64,000 bases of DNA from Verrucomicrobiota bacterium (GCA_019239825.1 JAFAZK010000030.1:1-64000), one strand, 5' to 3'. Positions 52,290 to 62,529 are shown, counted from the stretch's first letter. A program made the numbers and translations. The notes: generated by a model from the letters alone, not told the origin.

Positions 52290-52658
52290 CTAAAATCTCT
52301 CCACGACGACTTCCCGGTCCCCGCGATGACTGTGGACTATCGCGTTAATCGAAGTCGTCCGGTAACGGGCCGGTATATCGTTCCGCAGGAACGTAAACTC
52401 GAGACGGCCGCCGCAGAAAAGTCTCCCAGGCTTAAAGGTTGTGGAAAAGGCGAAACCACACCCTGAGATCCGGACCCGCCCAGTGGGACGATCCGGACGA
52501 GAGCATCGGAGTTGGGCCTCTGCTCCCTCCACAATCTCGAACACATAATCGGTATGGTCGGTCACCACCCGGAGTGTATCCCCGGGCCGAACCAAACCGA
52601 GGTCAAACTCGGCTCGTCCGCTGTGCCGCGCTACGAACGTTTCCCAATCTGCAATCAT
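52290..52658 (-). CDS. Small protein of unknown function
   Basis: A 122-residue protein from ATG at 52658, opening MIADWETFVARHSGRAEFDL. Beta-rich looking (RPGDTLRVVTDHTDYVFEIV, GRVRISGCGFAFS, RLEFTFLRNDIPAR), with two or three cysteines and no signal or membrane segment. Family not recognised. Isolated between the GMC oxidoreductase and the permease gene. Confidence 0.55.
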   Translation of the reverse strand: MIADWETFVARHSGRAEFDLGLVRPGDTLRVVTDHTDYVFEIVEGAEAQLRCSRPDRPTGRVRISGCGFAFSTTFKPGRLFCGGRLEFTFLRNDIPARYRTTSINAIVHSHRGDREVVVERF

Positions 52659-52813
52659 GCTTCGGAGGCCCGATTATATATTCCACCAACGAATTGCAAC
52701 AAGGAGGAAGCCGTAAACCTTCACCGTCACTTCACACTTTTATGGTTCTTTGGTGAATCTATAAACTACTAAATCCCACATTTTAGATAGGGATACAGGC
52801 CGACACCAGGATT

Positions 52814-54142
52814 TTATTCGAAACGAAGCGCCTTGACCGGATCGAGCCGGGCTGCAAAAAACGCCGGGATCAGAGCAGCCACCGTACAAATGACGAAGCC
52901 GCTAATGCAGATGACGGCGACATCATGAGGAACAATCTCTGCCGGGATTTCCGAGAATTGGTAGACGGAAGCGGGGAACAGCTGGATGTGGAAAGCGGAC
53001 GCCAGAAAATCGCGCACCTGGTTGCGGTATTGCACCAGAAATATTCCGGTGCCGAGCCCAATTAAGGTGCCAAAGAATCCGACTAGGGTGCCTTGGGCGA
53101 GGAACGCCCATAGCATTTGACCCATGGTGGCTCCGAGCGCTTTCATCACACCGATCTCCCGGGTCTTTTGAACCGTGGTCGTGATGAGCGTACTCATGAT
53201 GCCGAACGCGGCGACGATGACGACAAACGTGAGAATGAAGAACATCGTGGTCCGTTCGACGCGCAGGGCATCCAGATATTCGCGGTTTTGTTCTATCCAG
53301 GAAACCGCATGCAACGGTGGATTAAGCGGTTCGAGCTCGCGATTTAATTGAGCGGTGATTCCGTCGACGTTGTAAGGGTCAGAGGTCTTTACCAGGACAT
53401 TATGAACGGCGTCTTCCAGACCATATAACTCCTGACCAACATTAAGCGGGGCGATGACGTAGCTCGAGTCATACACGTAACGTCCGGTGCTATAGATCCC
53501 GGTTACCTCTAATTCGGTCGGCACGATCAGATCGATCGCTTTTTGAATTGATTCCTTGTTGTCCGGATGATCTTGGGCCTGCTTGAGGAGGTCGATGATG
53601 TGGTTCGGGTTACCGCCCGAGTAGAGCGTTAGCTTGTCTCCGACTTCAAGCCCGAGACTGCCGGCCAACTCAGATCCGAGTACACACTTGTCGCCGTTTA
53701 AATCGAACTTCCCTGCAATAATGGCAGATTTCAGGCCGATCACTTGATCGCTGCCCAGTGACGGATCAAGCCCGCGGACGACCACGGTCATACGGGTGGC
53801 AGGTGCTCCGGGTGGTTTGAACTCAACGATTACCGGTTCCTGAGTGGTCGGGGTTACGCCGATAACCCCCGGCACTTTCTCGGCCACTTTCATGGCATCT
53901 CGCCAATTAATAAGAAACGAATTCGGCCCGGGACTGATGGTGATATGGGCTTCAAAGCCGATCACCTTGCGTTCCAGCTCGCGCTCAAACCCGGTCATGA
54001 CGGAAATCACGATGATCAGAACGCTGATGCCAAGCACAACGCCGATGATCGATATCAGAGTGATGACCGAAAGAAAGGTCCGCTTCGGTCTAAGATATCG
54101 CAGCGCGATAAAATAACTGAATGGAAGGAGCGGCTTTTTCAC
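52814..54142 (-). CDS. LolC/LolE-family ABC transporter permease
   Basis: FtsX-like permease of the type that releases lipoproteins from the inner membrane to LolA. 442 residues: N-terminal RYLRPKRTFLSVITLISIIG leading into the first transmembrane helix, a large periplasmic domain (about 55-310), and three C-terminal helices (for example FFILTFVVIVAAFGIMSTLI and VICISGFVICTVAALIPAFF) with the end motif AARLDPVKALRFE. GTG at 54142. No LolD ATPase gene is adjacent. Last of a minus-strand series lysS-MFS-lol. Confidence 0.88.
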   Translation of the reverse strand: MKKPLLPFSYFIALRYLRPKRTFLSVITLISIIGVVLGISVLIIVISVMTGFERELERKVIGFEAHITISPGPNSFLINWRDAMKVAEKVPGVIGVTPTTQEPVIVEFKPPGAPATRMTVVVRGLDPSLGSDQVIGLKSAIIAGKFDLNGDKCVLGSELAGSLGLEVGDKLTLYSGGNPNHIIDLLKQAQDHPDNKESIQKAIDLIVPTELEVTGIYSTGRYVYDSSYVIAPLNVGQELYGLEDAVHNVLVKTSDPYNVDGITAQLNRELEPLNPPLHAVSWIEQNREYLDALRVERTTMFFILTFVVIVAAFGIMSTLITTTVQKTREIGVMKALGATMGQMLWAFLAQGTLVGFFGTLIGLGTGIFLVQYRNQVRDFLASAFHIQLFPASVYQFSEIPAEIVPHDVAVICISGFVICTVAALIPAFFAARLDPVKALRFE

Positions 54143-54248
54143 AATAGTTGGAACAACGTGGAGCGGCCTCGCTTACAAAGCGCGCTCCAAAGATCGGCGA
54201 GCGAAGTCGGGAGAACGAAGCACCTCGTGAGAGCAAGAGATCCAGCCA

Positions 54249-55601
54249 TCATCGGTTCAGCAACCTGGCAAATAAACGGAGCCGAGCGTAGATAACGGCA
54301 TCGCGCACGGCGAGAGACAACGGTTCGCCCTTCTTTTCTACGAGCGGATTGGCCAGAACAAAAGTTACCGCAACCAGCACGGTCAACATCAAAAAGTAAA
54401 GACTGTACCGGTTCACATGAAATGGCCCCAACTGAAACTGGGCGTGCCCGACGGAATCCAGAAAAATCCCCCAGCAAATCGGCGCTAACCCTAAGCTCAC
54501 AGAGGTAAACACGGTAAATAGAGCAAAGAAATGGTTTCTACCCATCAGAGGCATCGTGTCCATGGCAATCCGCGTGTTAGCAATCCCAAACAAGCCACCA
54601 GCGACGCCTAGGATCAGGTAAATGAGCACTACCATCACCGCCGTCGTGTTTAACAGGCCGCTCGAGATCAGGAGCCAACAGATCACGGTCCAAAAATAAC
54701 AAACCAAGGCTATCCGCAGCATCGGCTTCGTCCCGGTCCGGTCCATGAGACCAGCCACCAACGGCACGGTAATCGCCGCTCCGACGAAAGCGAACATATT
54801 GCAGCCCAGAATCATACCGTCGCTGAACCCGCCGGCGTTTTGCAAAAAGCCGACGATGAACGCCCCTAAGCCGCCGATCACCCAGTTGTAGACGACCGTA
54901 AAAATCAGCAGTTTCGTGAAAGGAGGATATTTCAGCATCGCGCCCCAGGGTACTGGTTGGCTCGAGGTCCTGACCTGATCACCAACTTCGACGTCGGGAA
55001 CCAAGCGAATAAAAAACAAGCTCAACGTCGCCGCGCAGGCGCTAAGAAAAAACAGAAAGGAGAAATGCCCCGGTTTCCCACTGCTCCATAACACGACAGA
55101 CGAAAGCGCCAGCGCCAACAGTCCACCTATTTGGACATAAGTTTGATCTTTTCGAAGGAAATGCCCTCTTCGTTCCTCCGGAATTAAGGAGGTGAGCCAG
55201 GGCAACCACGCCCCAGTCGATATTCCGCGTAAGACATTGAAGATGAACAGGCCCATTAACATCAGGCTAATTTTCGTAGAGTTGTCGAACGCGGTTACCA
55301 ATGGCAACAGGGCAAAACTAAAGACGGTCAGTGTTCGCGAAAACCAGCCCAGCAGAACGAACTGCTTATAACCGATCTTCGGGATGAAGTAAGCCGTAGG
55401 TAATTGTAGGACGGTCAACAAAGGCGCCAAGGCGGCCACTATGCCGATCGTCGTCGAACTCGCCCCGAGCGACTTGGCGTACAAGACCATCGGGGTGCCT
55501 AACGTGATCTGAAAATTCAGCTGGTTATACAGGCTGAATTGATGCGCGTAGGCAGAGTCCCTTTTGACCTCTGAGGAAACCGTTAGTGCACCTTCTCGCA
55601 T
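54249..55601 (-). CDS. MFS transporter
   Basis: Major facilitator superfamily protein, 450 residues and about twelve hydrophobic helices, with features such as YAKSLGASSTTIGIVAALAP, FVLLGWFSRTLTVFSFALLP, and RGISTGAWLPWLTSLIPEER (the loop 4-5 region). The charged loop GRNHFFALFTVFTSVSLGLA marks the second half. Substrate is not deducible. Its ATG and first five codons lie inside the left terminal repeat of the neighbouring cloverleaf element, so the present N-terminus (MREGAL) is element-derived. Confidence 0.87.
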   Translation of the reverse strand: MREGALTVSSEVKRDSAYAHQFSLYNQLNFQITLGTPMVLYAKSLGASSTTIGIVAALAPLLTVLQLPTAYFIPKIGYKQFVLLGWFSRTLTVFSFALLPLVTAFDNSTKISLMLMGLFIFNVLRGISTGAWLPWLTSLIPEERRGHFLRKDQTYVQIGGLLALALSSVVLWSSGKPGHFSFLFFLSACAATLSLFFIRLVPDVEVGDQVRTSSQPVPWGAMLKYPPFTKLLIFTVVYNWVIGGLGAFIVGFLQNAGGFSDGMILGCNMFAFVGAAITVPLVAGLMDRTGTKPMLRIALVCYFWTVICWLLISSGLLNTTAVMVVLIYLILGVAGGLFGIANTRIAMDTMPLMGRNHFFALFTVFTSVSLGLAPICWGIFLDSVGHAQFQLGPFHVNRYSLYFLMLTVLVAVTFVLANPLVEKKGEPLSLAVRDAVIYARLRLFARLLNR

Positions 55602-55859
55602 ATAATGATGACATCGCCGCGAGTCAGTTGGCTGTTTTTCAAGGCGCGAGCGACGAGCATATCTAAATCCGATACGTAAGGAGCGAGCGACGCCGAAAAA
55701 CAGCCAACTGGCCGCGGCCCGGAGGGTTGCGATGAAAATGGGCCGGCGGCCGCGTTGCTCGTCGGTTGCGTATCGATCCAGATATGCGCCCTCCTCGCGC
55801 CTTGCCGGCGGCCCATTTTGATCGCAACGATGTCACCACTATATGCGAGACGGTGCACT
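55585..55859. repeat. Cloverleaf-like element with 32-bp terminal inverted repeats
   Basis: Arms 55585-55616 and 55828-55859 are inverted with three mismatches in 32 (AGTGCACCTTCTCGCATATA at the left end). Inside are two more stems: AGTTGGCTGTTTTTC at 55626 with its inverse at 55695-55709, and AAAATGGGCCGGCGGC at 55735 with its inverse near 55804-55819. The left arm contains the start of the MFS gene and the right arm ends five bases before the lysS stop. Confidence 0.85.
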
Positions 55860-55863
55860 ACAC

Positions 55864-57315
55864 TCATTCTCGAGTTTTCGGTTTCAAATGCGGAAAAAGA
55901 ATGACATCCCGAATCGACTCAGCGCCCGCCAAGAGCATTATAAGACGGTCGATCCCCAAGCCAAACCCGCCAGCCGGCGGCATCCCGTGCTCCAGCGCCA
56001 GCAAAAAGTCCTCGTCAATCTTTTGAGTCTCTTCGCCGGCCTGTTCAACCAATCTCTGTCGTTGTGTGATCGGATCATTCAATTCGGAATAGCCAGGTGA
56101 GAATTCTACCCCGTTGATGATCAGCTCATAGACGTCCACCAGACTGGGATCTGCGGGGTTTTGTTTCGCCAACGGTACCAATTCGGCCGGCAGATGGGTA
56201 ACGAACAACGGATCAATCGTCTTTTCTTCGACCAATTTCTCGAAGACCTGCTGAGTGATTTCGAATTCAACCATCGCGGGCGAGATTTCAACGCCTAGCT
56301 CCTGACAACGGCTTCGTTTTTGGTCAACGGTTAGTTCGAACCACTGCGGTTCAATTTCTCGGATCAAATCATGGTAACGCGCCCGACGCCAAGGACGTTG
56401 CAGCCGGATAGTTCGCCGAATATTTCCTTCCGAATCCGTGTGATCGATGGTCAACCCGCCGGTTGTCACCTCGGCCAGACGACAGATCAGATCTTCTACA
56501 AGCTCCGCTATCAGCTCGAAGTCCGCATACGCCCAGTAAGCTTCCAGCATGGTGAACTCCGGGTTGTGCCGGCGCGAGATCCCCTCATTCCGGAAGTTTC
56601 GGTTCAACTCAAATACCTTGGGAAATCCGCCGACCAAAAGTCGTTTCAGATAGAGCTCCGGCGCGATCCGCAAGAAGAGATCAACTCCCAGCGCTTTATG
56701 ATGAGTCTGAAACGGCTGAGCCGCGGCGCCGCCGGCTACCGTCTGCATCATCGGCGTTTCCACCTCGATAAAGCCACGGTCATAAAAGAATTGCCGGATC
56801 TCACGAAGCACCCGGCTCCGGATCAAGAATGTCCGCCGCGATTCCGGATTTGCGATCAGGTCGAGATAACGTTGGCGATACCGGATCTCGACATCGGTAA
56901 CTCCATGCCATTTGTCGGGCAACGGCCGGAGCGTCTTAGATAAGAGTCGAAACGACTCGGCGCGAACAGTCGGTTCACCGGTTTTCGTCACAAATGTTTC
57001 TCCGGTAACACCTAAAAAATCCCCGATATCCACCAGCCCGAACAGCTCGGCCTGTTCAGGGGGTAGCTCTTTGAGGTTCAAATACACCTGCATGCGGCCG
57101 GTCAGATCGCTCAGGTCTACGAACTGGCTCTTACCCATGTTCCGATGAGCCGTGATCCGGCCGGCCAGTGCCACTTTTCTCCCCTCGACGAATCCTTGCC
57201 GGATCTCTTCGACGGTTCCGGAGACATCAAACCGTCCCCCAAACGGTGACCAATTCTTTTCGATCAACTGTTGCAGTTTTTGGCGACGTACCGCCAAAAG
57301 CTCGTTCTCTTCCAT
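55864..57315 (-). CDS. lysS: Lysyl-tRNA synthetase (class II)
   Basis: Charges tRNA-Lys. From ATG at 57315, 483 residues: OB-fold anticodon domain (KVALAGRITAHRNMGKSQFV), motif 1 region (RSRVLREIRQFFYDRGFIEV), motif 2 (FELNRNFRNEGISRRHNPEF) and motif 3 (GGFGLGIDRLIMLLAGAESI). QPFQTHHKALGVDLFLRIAP is the usual amino-acid-site stretch. The frame is open 12 codons upstream without a better start. Upstream of the MFS gene on the same strand, separated by the cloverleaf element. Confidence 0.97.
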   Translation of the reverse strand: MEENELLAVRRQKLQQLIEKNWSPFGGRFDVSGTVEEIRQGFVEGRKVALAGRITAHRNMGKSQFVDLSDLTGRMQVYLNLKELPPEQAELFGLVDIGDFLGVTGETFVTKTGEPTVRAESFRLLSKTLRPLPDKWHGVTDVEIRYRQRYLDLIANPESRRTFLIRSRVLREIRQFFYDRGFIEVETPMMQTVAGGAAAQPFQTHHKALGVDLFLRIAPELYLKRLLVGGFPKVFELNRNFRNEGISRRHNPEFTMLEAYWAYADFELIAELVEDLICRLAEVTTGGLTIDHTDSEGNIRRTIRLQRPWRRARYHDLIREIEPQWFELTVDQKRSRCQELGVEISPAMVEFEITQQVFEKLVEEKTIDPLFVTHLPAELVPLAKQNPADPSLVDVYELIINGVEFSPGYSELNDPITQRQRLVEQAGEETQKIDEDFLLALEHGMPPAGGFGLGIDRLIMLLAGAESIRDVILFPHLKPKTRE

Positions 57316-57466
57316 CGCGCTTGACTTAAACCGCAATTGCGAACCGGACAACTCGGATTGGTGATTGGTGGACGGTGCCCTAGGCGCCTGGGGTCATTGT
57401 CCCGAAGGGACAAAGCCTGACAGCACCATGCGGGACGTCCTACCGCCCAACCCCACCAATCACCTC

Positions 57467-57496
57467 GGAAATTCGAAGGCTATCCTTCGAATTTCC
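57467..57496. other. Perfect hairpin across the ilvB stop codon
   Basis: GGAAATTCGAAGG and CCTTCGAATTTCC are perfect 13-bp arms with a 4-base loop. The ilvB stop codon lies in the hairpin, and there is no T-run on the ilvB side. It might be a transcript-end structure or simply a short repeat. Confidence 0.5.
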
Positions 57497-59282
57497 CGTG
57501 GCGCTCGTCGATGATGATGTCGCGATAGGTCTTACCGGCGGGAATCATTGGGAGCACGTGCTCAGTGTAAGGCACCATGATATCGAGTACGTAACACTCC
57601 TTCGAATCCAGCATCCGTTGCAACGCCGCCCCCAGGTCTTTCTTATGTAGAACACGCTCGCAGGTCACTCCGAAGCCAGTGCATAGCTGGACATAATCCG
57701 GATAAATCCGGTCCCGATCACGAGGGTCACCCAAGAAAGTATGTCCACGGTTACTATTGTAGAACCGGTCCTCCCATTGCACCACCATCCCTAGGTGCTG
57801 GTTATTTAGAATGATGACTTTCGCAGCGATCCCTTCGATGTGAGCGCACGCTAACTCCTGCACATTCATCAGGAACGAGCCGTCACCATCGATATCGATC
57901 ACTTGCCGGTCCGGATGGGCCACCTTGGCACCTAACGCGGCCGGGAACCCGAAACCCATCGCTCCCAACCCTGCCGAAGTCAGAAACTGTCGCGCCTCTT
58001 TGAAGTCATAGTATTGACCGGCCCACATCTGATGCTGGCCCACGCCAGTGGTAATGATGGCATCACCCTTGGTCATGTCATTCAGCAGTCGCACCACGTA
58101 CTGAGGCTGGATCAGGTCTTCTGTGTCCTGGAAATCGAGCGGGTAACGTTCTTTCCACTGTTGGACTTGGTTATACCATTTCTCATGCAACGTGAACTTG
58201 CTCGAGTGCCGCTCATAACCGCCATCGGCCAACAACCGGTTGAGCTCGGTTAATGCATATTTGATATCGCTGTGGATCGGCAACCGAACGACTTTGTTTT
58301 TGTTGAGCTCCGAAAAGTCGATATCGATATGCACGATCGTTCCGTGCTCAGCGAATTTCTCGACCTTCCCGGTGACGCGGTCATCGAACCGCACTCCCAA
58401 AGCCAACAAGAGATCCGATTCGTTGACGGCGCAGTTGGCATACACAGTCCCGTGCATCCCCAACCATTTCAGCGATAACGGATGATCCTCAGGAAACCCA
58501 CCAATCCCCATTAACGTGGTCGCCACCGGAATCTGTGTACGTTCGGAGAATTCCAGGAGCTCGGCAGCGGCGTTCGAAGAGATAATGCCGCCCCCGGCAT
58601 AAATCATGGGGCGATGCGCCGACTTAATCAGGCCAATCACTTCATTTAAAGCCACCGGATCCGCGTGCGGAGGCAGGTCATACCCGCGTAGCGTCAAATC
58701 AGCCGGAAAAATGGGTTGGGCAGTCTGGTTCTGAATATTCTTCGGAATATCGATCACCACCGGCCCAGGGCGGCCGGTTTGCGCGATGTAGAAAGCTTCT
58801 TTTACCACTCTGGGGATCTCATGGATATCCATCACCAGGTAGCTGTGTTTCACCACCGGCAACGTCATTCCGAAAAAGTCCGTCTCCTGAAAGGCACCGC
58901 GGCCGATCATTTCCTGGGGAACTTGCCCGGTGATCGCGACCAACGGGATCGAATCCATATAGGCATCCGCGATACCGGTCACGAGATTGGTCGCTCCCGG
59001 ACCAGATGTTGCCATGCAGACTCCGGGTTTTCCGGTTGCCCTGCCATAACCGCCGGCAGCAAAAACCCCGCCTTGTTCATGCCGGGGAAGAATCGTGCGA
59101 ATGCTTTTCGACCGGGTCAATGCCTGATGAATCGGCATACTGGCTCCGCCCGGATAAGCGAAAATTACATCTACACCCTCACGCTCCAGGCTGGCGACGA
59201 GGATCTCGGCGCCGTTCATCGTTTCGCCCCGCTCGGGGCCAGGATGCAATTTGGCCGTCTTGGATGTAGCAGTGGTTTTCAT
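57480..59282 (-). CDS. ilvB: Acetolactate synthase, large (catalytic) subunit
   Basis: Thiamine-diphosphate enzyme that starts valine, leucine and isoleucine synthesis. From ATG at 59282, 600 residues: [20 protein letters not shown], the TPP glutamate in [40 protein letters not shown], and the TPP-Mg motif [17 protein letters not shown] short Lys/Thr-rich lead ([20 protein letters not shown]) precedes the core. An upstream ATG at 59396 would translate part of a P2 element and is rejected. The regulatory subunit ilvN is not adjacent. Confidence 0.95.
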   Translation of the reverse strand: MKTTATSKTAKLHPGPERGETMNGAEILVASLEREGVDVIFAYPGGASMPIHQALTRSKSIRTILPRHEQGGVFAAGGYGRATGKPGVCMATSGPGATNLVTGIADAYMDSIPLVAITGQVPQEMIGRGAFQETDFFGMTLPVVKHSYLVMDIHEIPRVVKEAFYIAQTGRPGPVVIDIPKNIQNQTAQPIFPADLTLRGYDLPPHADPVALNEVIGLIKSAHRPMIYAGGGIISSNAAAELLEFSERTQIPVATTLMGIGGFPEDHPLSLKWLGMHGTVYANCAVNESDLLLALGVRFDDRVTGKVEKFAEHGTIVHIDIDFSELNKNKVVRLPIHSDIKYALTELNRLLADGGYERHSSKFTLHEKWYNQVQQWKERYPLDFQDTEDLIQPQYVVRLLNDMTKGDAIITTGVGQHQMWAGQYYDFKEARQFLTSAGLGAMGFGFPAALGAKVAHPDRQVIDIDGDGSFLMNVQELACAHIEGIAAKVIILNNQHLGMVVQWEDRFYNSNRGHTFLGDPRDRDRIYPDYVQLCTGFGVTCERVLHKKDLGAALQRMLDSKECYVLDIMVPYTEHVLPMIPAGKTYRDIIIDERHGKFEG

Positions 59283-59349
59283 AAAAAAATAGCCCGAGAC
59301 TATAGGGGCGACGCGGGGCCGTGACAAGCACGTATCGGCGCACAGGCTT

Positions 59350-59564
59350 TTGGTGGGGCGAGGCTCCCAAACGACCTTGAGGTAAGGCCGGAGCACCCGA
59401 TGCCATCTTGCCCAGTGACGTCCATAGGCCTAAACACGCGCCGAGCCGCGGCAGAGCGCTAAGTCACGGCTCGGCGCGTTTTCAAGCGTAGCAGTGTCTT
59501 ATCAACAGGATCATCGGTCACTCCGGTTCAATCATAGGGCCGTTCGGGAGCTCGCCCCACCAAA
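59350..59564. repeat. MITE-like element, family P2 copy C
   Basis: Shortest copy (about 215 bp). Left end TTTGGTGGGGCGAGGCTCCC at about 59349-59368, right end GGGAGCTCGCCCCACCAAA at about 59546-59564 with one base lost. The core stem ACGCGCCGAGCCG/CGGCTCGGCGCGT (59436-59448 and 59467-59479) is intact. Lies between the divergent ilvB and superoxide dismutase genes. Confidence 0.85.
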
Positions 59565-59629
59565 GACCACTCGCCTCCTCTCCCCTTCCCCCTTTCGCCT
59601 CATTCGCCCCTTAGCTATGCTACTACCAT

Positions 59630-60346
59630 ATGATGACCCGTCGCGATGCAATTAAGACTGTCGCCCTCACTGCGGGCGCACTCACGCTGGCTCCCTCGTT
59701 ACTCCGAGGAGAAAATGAGGAGAAACTGACCTACCCTTATAAACTTCCGGACCTCGGGTATTCGTACGACGCCCTCGAACCGCACATCGATACGCTCACG
59801 ATGCAGATTCACCACGACAAACACCACAACGCGTATGTCGAAAACCTCAACAAAGCCTTGGTGGAAGCCGATCCTAAATTCCAAAAAATGACTCTGGAAG
59901 AGTTACTTACCGAACTGGATCAACTTCCGGAGAAAATTCGCACCCCAGTTCGGAACAATGCCGGCGGTCATTACAACCATTCGCTCTTTTGGTTGATGTT
60001 GAAAAAGAACGAAGGAGGCAAGCCCAACGGCGAGTTAGCGACTGCCATCGATAAGAAGTTCACCAGCTACGACGAATTCCAAAAGAAGCTCTCGGAAGCA
60101 GCTACCAAGGTTTTCGGCAGCGGTTGGGGTTGGCTGGTCTTGAACGGAAAAGAGCTAGAGATCACTTCTACCCCAAACCAGGACAGCCCGATATCAAAGC
60201 ATCAGGTACCGTTACTCGGGATCGACGTTTGGGAGCATTCCTACTACCTGAAACATCAAAACCGGCGTCCTCAATACATCGAAGCATTCTGGAGCGTGGT
60301 GAATTGGGATTACGTCGGCGAACGCTACAAGAAAGCGATGGCCTAA
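59630..60346 (+). CDS. Exported Fe/Mn superoxide dismutase
   Basis: Converts superoxide to hydrogen peroxide and oxygen. The 238-residue protein begins with a twin-arginine-like signal ([20 protein letters not shown], cleavage near LLRGEN), which most SODs lack, so it should act outside the cytoplasm. The mature part is canonical: [20 protein letters not shown], metal ligands His61 ([13 protein letters not shown]), His117 ([10 protein letters not shown]), Asp199 and His203 ([11 protein letters not shown]). FGSGWGWLV is also typical. Mn versus Fe cannot be decided safely. Two ATGs (59630, 59633) are possible. Confidence 0.95.
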   Translation: MMTRRDAIKTVALTAGALTLAPSLLRGENEEKLTYPYKLPDLGYSYDALEPHIDTLTMQIHHDKHHNAYVENLNKALVEADPKFQKMTLEELLTELDQLPEKIRTPVRNNAGGHYNHSLFWLMLKKNEGGKPNGELATAIDKKFTSYDEFQKKLSEAATKVFGSGWGWLVLNGKELEITSTPNQDSPISKHQVPLLGIDVWEHSYYLKHQNRRPQYIEAFWSVVNWDYVGERYKKAMA

Positions 60347-60521
60347 GGCAGGAGCCAGGAGTCGGAATCCAGGAGCCAGGAGGCGCCACGCTATTCGCGT
60401 GGTGCTGCCGGACGTCCGCAGGCACAACACCGCGAGTGATACAACCTATACGTTAACGGCAGGCAAACGTCTGTCGATTTACATCGTGCCTTCGACCAGG
60501 GGCTCGCGAGACGATTCATTA

Positions 60522-62519
60522 TCACCCTAACAGTTCGCGCATCTTGGCGAAATGCGTCCGCGCGGTACCTTCGCTGGCCGGCTGGTTCGCAATGACGTGA
60601 TAACTCACAACGTCCACGCACTCCGGATCCAGATCTTTTAGAAAAATGCTTGGATGACAAGGACTTGCGCTTCCGTATTTCATTCGGCTGGCGCAATGAG
60701 TAATGGTCAGGGATTCCATCGCTCGAGTAATGCCGACGTAGAATAGACGCCGTTCTTCATCGAGTTGCCCATCTAGCTTCGATCGATCATGCGGTAGGAT
60801 TCCTTCTTCGATTCCGACCAGAAACACATGCGGGAACTCCAAACCTTTGGCGGCATGGAAGGTGATTAAGGTTACCCCATCCGAATCGTTCTCAGATTTT
60901 TCTTCGCGATCTTGGTCTAAGGTTACTTCGGCTAAGAAACCAGTTAAGCCTTCGGTGGATCGGAGTTGGAAATCGCCGAGGGTCCGAACTAACTCGCGGA
61001 CGTTTTCTTCCCGGTTGAGGGCTTCTTCCTGCGTTTTGCAGCTCCGTCGCAGTTCGCCAGTGTAGTCGATTTCGACTAATAGTTTTTCTACGATACCGCT
61101 GAGGTTAGCCAATGGCTGTAGTAGCTCGGTTTCATAGCGGTCCAATAGTTCGCTGAATTTTTCTACTGCTGCTCGGGTCCGGGAGCTAAGCAGTTCTCGA
61201 AAAGCCGGTGATCGCAAGGTCTCGAAAACGCTGGTTTTATGCTGATTACTCTCGGCCACAGCTAGCTCGATCGTCGAGCTACCGATTCCGCGAGCCGGCG
61301 TATTTATGATACGTAACAGGTTGAGATCGTCGCTGGGGTTAGTTAGACAAGCAAGATAAGCCAGGATATCTTTTATCTCGCGCCGCTCGAAAAAACTGCG
61401 TCCGCCGATGATCCGATAAGGGATGCGTAACCGGCGCAGGCTTTCTTCGAGTAAACGAGACTGAGAATTCATCCGGAAGATGATGGCAAACCGGCTCCAG
61501 TTGAGGCCGCTGATCAGTTGCCGTTTCTGAATCTCCGAGACGACGTAACCGGTTTCTTCATGATCGTCAGGAACTTGCATCACGGTTACTTTTTCACCGC
61601 CTCCGTTCTGGCTCCACAGCGACTTGGGACGGCGCCGCGGGTTGTGCCGGATAACGCTATTGGCTGCGCCTAGAATAGAAGCCGTACTCCGATAGTTCTG
61701 CTCTAGCTTAACGATCTCCGGGTTGGGGAAATGATGTTCAAACTCGAGAATGTTGGCTACCTCGGCGCCACGCCAACCATAGATACTTTGGTCATCATCG
61801 CCGACCACACAGACGTTGTGATGGTTGCCACCTAGGTAACGAACCAGTTCCAGTTGTAGCCCGTTCGTGTCCTGGAATTCATCCACCATGATGTAACGGA
61901 AACGGGTTTGCCATTTTTCGGCGACATCCGGATGATTTTCAAACAGGTTGACGGTTAAGATTAAGAGATCATCGAAATCAACGGCATTGGCCGTTTTTAA
62001 TTCTTCCTGATAGCGATGGAACACCGCTGCCGGCAAACTGGATTCACCCTCCGGTTCCTTGATCTTCCACTGTGCGTTCTTAGCCCGGCTGATTAGATTC
62101 TTGGCCTGATTCGGATCTAACTTCTCGTTCTTAGCCGAAATCCGGGCGATGATCTTTCTGATCAACCCGAGTTGGTCGCCTTCATCGTAGATCGCGAAAT
62201 TAGATTTGTAGCCGAGGCGGTCGATATCTTGGCGGAGGATCCGGACGCACAACGAATGGAACGTACAAATAGTTATTTTCTTCGCCTCGGCCTTTTCTAC
62301 TAACTGAGCGACTCGAGCTCGCATCTCATTAGCAGCTTTGTTAGTGAAGGTAACGGCTAAGATATTCTCCGGCTTAGCTCCATTGTGGAGTAAGTAGGCG
62401 ATCCGCATGGTGATCACCCGAGTCTTCCCGGTACCGGCGCCAGCCAATACCAGCAACGGTCCTTCCGTGCATTTCACGGCAGCTTGTTGCTCGGGATTAA
62501 GATCGAAAAAGCGGGCCAT
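60522..62519 (-). CDS. UvrD/Rep-family ATP-dependent DNA helicase
   Basis: Superfamily 1A helicase translocating 3' to 5', used in repair and replication restart. The 665-residue protein has the Q motif LNPEQQAAVKCTEGPLLVLA, Walker A AGAGTGKT (26-33), motif Ia AVTFTNKAANEMRARV, Walker B VDEFQDTNGLQ, motif III GDDDQSIYGWRGA, motif V LITFHAAKGLEFPHVFLVGI and motif VI RRLFYVGITRAMESLTI. Length is closer to Rep (about 670) than UvrD or PcrA (about 720), so a Rep-like assignment is possible. ATG at 62519. Confidence 0.94.
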   Translation of the reverse strand: MARFFDLNPEQQAAVKCTEGPLLVLAGAGTGKTRVITMRIAYLLHNGAKPENILAVTFTNKAANEMRARVAQLVEKAEAKKITICTFHSLCVRILRQDIDRLGYKSNFAIYDEGDQLGLIRKIIARISAKNEKLDPNQAKNLISRAKNAQWKIKEPEGESSLPAAVFHRYQEELKTANAVDFDDLLILTVNLFENHPDVAEKWQTRFRYIMVDEFQDTNGLQLELVRYLGGNHHNVCVVGDDDQSIYGWRGAEVANILEFEHHFPNPEIVKLEQNYRSTASILGAANSVIRHNPRRRPKSLWSQNGGGEKVTVMQVPDDHEETGYVVSEIQKRQLISGLNWSRFAIIFRMNSQSRLLEESLRRLRIPYRIIGGRSFFERREIKDILAYLACLTNPSDDLNLLRIINTPARGIGSSTIELAVAESNQHKTSVFETLRSPAFRELLSSRTRAAVEKFSELLDRYETELLQPLANLSGIVEKLLVEIDYTGELRRSCKTQEEALNREENVRELVRTLGDFQLRSTEGLTGFLAEVTLDQDREEKSENDSDGVTLITFHAAKGLEFPHVFLVGIEEGILPHDRSKLDGQLDEERRLFYVGITRAMESLTITHCASRMKYGSASPCHPSIFLKDLDPECVDVVSYHVIANQPASEGTARTHFAKMRELLG

Positions 62520-62529
62520 GCGTCACCCA

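Noticed and set aside
59283-59396. An ilvB start at 59396, giving a 638-residue protein.
   Set aside because: The extra N-terminal residues would be translated from a P2 repeat element and are not part of the enzyme family; ATG at 59282 gives the normal length.
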